From Sphaerochaetaceae bacterium (GTDB lineage Bacteria > Spirochaetota > Spirochaetia > Sphaerochaetales > Sphaerochaetaceae): a stretch of 24,200 nucleotides of DNA. Below are positions 22,152 through 24,200 of the stretch, piece after piece (the stretch's first letter is position 1; each line of letters opens with the position of its first letter). The notes below the pieces were generated by a model. It ran no database searches, was not told the DNA's origin, and saw nothing but the letters and a program-made list of their open reading frames with translations. The translations under genes were made by a program, and so were the position numbers. The stretch lies in the NCBI GenBank assembly GCA_023231265.1, contig JALNVT010000011.1, forward strand, positions 1 through 24,200, in the 5' to 3' direction.

Positions 22152-23840
22152 CTAGCTCTCTTCCTTTACAGAGTTCAGAGCCTTTCTGAATTTATGGAAG
22201 TTGGAGTATTCTTTGTTGTAGTAATCAACTGCATTTAAATCCATATATTCCACATCATTCGCAATGAGAAGATCATTTAGAGCATTTATTATTTTGGCAA
22301 CTCTTGTGTAGTACCTCTCTTCCTTGCTCTCCAATACTGCTTCTGTAGACCTGAATAAAGTATCACTTATCCAATCAAGAATTCCCTCTGTGATATCTGT
22401 AGTGAACTTAAAATCAAAGTTTACATACAATTTTGGAGTGTAACCTATTTCATTCTGCTCTGGTGCTATTGATGTCAGATAAGGAATTTCCCTCTCTCTC
22501 TGTGCCAAGAACAATAGAAAGATGTTTATCATGTTGTTCTTGTACTCTCTATCATATGAGCTGTATCTTGTTTTCATGATGCTGAGAGTTTTAAGACTTG
22601 GATTCAATATAAATTCTCCAAGAAAGATGACATCACGATTTATAACATTTGTGATGAACTCTGCATCTTCCTCTTCATTTACCAAAACATTGTTGTCATC
22701 TTTTAAGAAATCATACAGTCGATTCTTAAGCAGCACATTCTCACTTATGTTTCTATACAGAGAGAGAAAGTTGTTCATTGTACTTCTTGATGCAAATCTC
22801 TCATAAAGATATAGAACCTCATTTTTCTCCAAATTGAAGGAAGAAGCTGAATAGTAGTAGGATTCAACATCATCCTCATCTATCATACCACGAAGGTACA
22901 ATGAGACAGAGAGAAGGAGGTTTGCAGTCTTTGATCTCTCAATCAAGGTAATATCGATCATATCCAGTGCCTTATTACCAACGCTGAAAGCCTCTTTGTA
23001 TTGCTTATTTTCAATGCATTTCTGCATTAGTATTCTGAAAATTCTTGGGTGTATTTCATGATATTTTTCAACATGCTCACTCAATATTTTTATTGGTGCT
23101 ATAGATGCAATCCATTCGATGCTCTTGATTCCAGGTGTTCTAAAAAGAACAGGAAGCAGAGTCAGCAAGAACTCTTCAAGTTCTTGATAATTTTCACCGT
23201 TCTCTTTCAGGAAGTTCTCTGCAGTGACAGATCTGCATAATGGAGAGTTCAGATAATCGTTGAACTTCTTAACTTTTATCTCCATGTTTCCTGGCATGCA
23301 ATATATGCAATAAAGGGCTCTCGATCCAACTTGTGATATGTCCTCATCATATTTATTGCTATCTGCATAATATTCCTCAAGTGAATATGATAGCATCTCA
23401 TATTCAGCATCATCAATTGGAATGTATAGGTCTTTCAGCTTTGAATAGATAGCTAGAGCTTTGCTGTATTTTTTCTCATCAAGAAGCCTATCTCCAAGAA
23501 GAAAGATGGCATGCATCTGCTCTTCTATTCTGTAAGGATCTTCAAGATGGGAATCATCTACTAAATCAGATGTTCTCTCATAAACTCTGTTTAAGTATAT
23601 CTCCTCTTCTTTAACTTCATCTAAGAACAGAAGAGCTCTATCAAATCCATCTTTTATGACATCCACATCTGGATTTTCTATTCCCTCCTCCACTTCATCA
23701 TTATCAAAATAACTTATAAATTCTTCCCATCTATTTGATGGTACATTGTAAGCAATTGATAATAATTTCTCTCTGAGTTTCTCTGGTGGCAACATATTTA
23801 TGAGGCTGTTTATTTTGATTTGATATTCTACTTCTTTCAT
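22152..23840 (-). CDS. large hypothetical protein, helical repeat-like
   Basis: I do not recognise this 562-residue protein. It has no signal peptide and no membrane segment; the composition is acidic and rich in Leu, Glu and Tyr. Segments such as SKALAIYSKLKDLYIPIDDAEYE (residues about 129-151) and NKQYKEAFSVGNKALDMIDI (277-296) have the spacing of TPR-like helical repeats, suggesting a solenoid scaffold in the cytoplasm. The C-terminal 100 residues (DFKFTTDITEGILDWISDTLFRS) are again helical. The start at 23840 has no Shine-Dalgarno sequence, and a promoter ends six bases before it, so the mRNA may be leaderless. It ends at the terminator it shares with the thioesterase. Its neighbours suggest a role with the small RNA at 23897 or the Pel-like locus, but this is only position. 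Confidence 0.7.
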   Translation of the reverse strand: MKEVEYQIKINSLINMLPPEKLREKLLSIAYNVPSNRWEEFISYFDNDEVEEGIENPDVDVIKDGFDRALLFLDEVKEEEIYLNRVYERTSDLVDDSHLEDPYRIEEQMHAIFLLGDRLLDEKKYSKALAIYSKLKDLYIPIDDAEYEMLSYSLEEYYADSNKYDEDISQVGSRALYCIYCMPGNMEIKVKKFNDYLNSPLCRSVTAENFLKENGENYQELEEFLLTLLPVLFRTPGIKSIEWIASIAPIKILSEHVEKYHEIHPRIFRILMQKCIENKQYKEAFSVGNKALDMIDITLIERSKTANLLLSVSLYLRGMIDEDDVESYYYSASSFNLEKNEVLYLYERFASRSTMNNFLSLYRNISENVLLKNRLYDFLKDDNNVLVNEEEDAEFITNVINRDVIFLGEFILNPSLKTLSIMKTRYSSYDREYKNNMINIFLLFLAQREREIPYLTSIAPEQNEIGYTPKLYVNFDFKFTTDITEGILDWISDTLFRSTEAVLESKEERYYTRVAKIINALNDLLIANDVEYMDLNAVDYYNKEYSNFHKFRKALNSVKEES

Positions 23841-23846
23841 GGATAA

Positions 23847-23875
23847 ATAGTAGAATAGAGATAAGCAATATGCAA
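23847..23875 (-). promoter_or_regulatory. promoter with transcript start at the start codon (leaderless candidate)
   Basis: TTGCAT (23875-23870) and TACTAT (23852-23847) are 17 bases apart on the minus strand. Only six bases lie between the -10 box and the ATG at 23840, so transcription would begin at or next to the A of ATG. Confidence 0.5.
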
Positions 23876-23896
23876 GATAAATATAACTAAATTACC

Positions 23897-24136
23897 AAAA
23901 AGAAGACTCCCCGGAATTAGGGAGTCAAAAAATTATGATTAAAAAAAATATTGTTACTTTATTTGCCTCTTTGCTGTGCCTCCACTATTATCCAGAATAT
24001 TGATGTATACTTTGAAAGACTGTAGCTTCATTGCATATGAGGAAAAATGAAAAAAAATACCTCACATCAATTGAAACTAGAAATCTTTCAAACAGATATA
24101 AAACTTAACGAAAGGAAAAACATATCTCATATCTGA
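23897..24136 (-). ncRNA. candidate small RNA C (about 240 nt, two U/C-loop hairpins)
   Basis: Hairpin 1 (24093-24135) pairs CAGATAT with ATATCTG and exposes GUUUUUCCUUUCGUUAAG, which is nearly identical to the loop of RNA A1. Hairpin 2 (24011-24092) pairs TTTGAAAGA with TCTTTCAAA perfectly; inner stems include TTCA/TGAA and TGAGG/CCTCA around a loop with UUUUUUUUCAUUUUU. A GTGGAGGCACAGC box follows (23973-23985). The terminator (23905-23926) pairs GACTCCC with GGGAGTC and ends in TTCTTTTT on the minus strand. The gene at 23840 starts 57 bases further with its own promoter, so a separate RNA is favoured, but a leader of that gene is possible. Confidence 0.5.
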
Positions 24137-24141
24137 CATTC

Positions 24142-24200
24142 ATTATATTATTACAAAAGATTGATTGATGTGTGTGGATAATATGTAAAAATCATGTAGT
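24142..24200 (-). promoter_or_regulatory. promoter of small RNA C with 11-bp-spaced repeats
   Basis: TATAAT (24147-24142) lies seven bases before hairpin 1. Upstream, TCCACA (24178-24173), TTTACA (24189-24184) and ACTACA (24200-24195) are each 11 bases apart. The proximal repeat is 25 bases before the -10, not nine as in the other three units, so either the activator sits further upstream here or the -10 differs. More repeats may lie beyond the window edge. Confidence 0.45.

Overview
The window is AT-rich (by eye about one third G+C) and comes from a bacterium with clear Shine-Dalgarno sequences (GGAGG, AGGA) and sigma70-like promoters. A gut- or host-associated spirochaete is the best guess. 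The guess rests on gene content, on a binding-protein signal region with an FAS-GSKEA junction of the kind seen in spirochaetal periplasmic proteins, and on the mix of a PelG homologue, CotH, MgtC pairs and YesN-type regulators. No rRNA or marker gene is present, so the assignment is inference.

Left part (1-9600): a PAS-domain protein cut by the window edge; an AraC-family regulator divergent from a polar amino-acid ABC transporter (binding lipoprotein, permease, ATPase); two paralogous flavin-binding-fold/ferredoxin proteins; and a decaying macrodomain-SirTM (ADP-ribosylation) locus with a frameshift in one gene and loss of the 3' half of the other. After a bidirectional terminator comes a second, convergent polar amino-acid ABC transporter operon with a near-consensus promoter over an inverted repeat.

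Middle (9800-16400): a protein with a Lys/Asp/Ser hexapeptide tail built from 18-bp tandem repeats, an EamA/DMT exporter, two tandem MgtC/SapB membrane proteins, an orphan YesN-like response regulator, and a DUF1566 surface lipoprotein split by an in-frame stop.

Right part (16400-24200): a Pel-like exopolysaccharide locus on the minus strand (GH114 glycosidase, cotH, remnant of pelF, pelG), an acyl-ACP thioesterase on the plus strand, and a large unknown protein. The cotH gene is frameshifted and then fused to the last third of pelF by a deletion, so the polymerase is probably lost here.

The most unusual signal is in the gene-free stretches of this right part. Four minus-strand units, at about 16830-17124, 16489-16782, 20911-21161 and 23897-24200, share one layout: 11-bp-spaced direct repeats of TTCACA, a -10 box (nine bases downstream in three units), stem-loops, and an intrinsic terminator. 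Three of them carry stem-loops with U/C-rich loops (UUUUUCCUUUCGUU-like and GGUNUUUUUCAUU-like), and three carry a GGAGG box before the terminator. They look like a family of small RNAs of about 200-260 nt, or terminator-ended leaders, under one OmpR/PhoB-type regulator. The DUF1566 gene has a similar promoter. I recognise no described RNA family in them.
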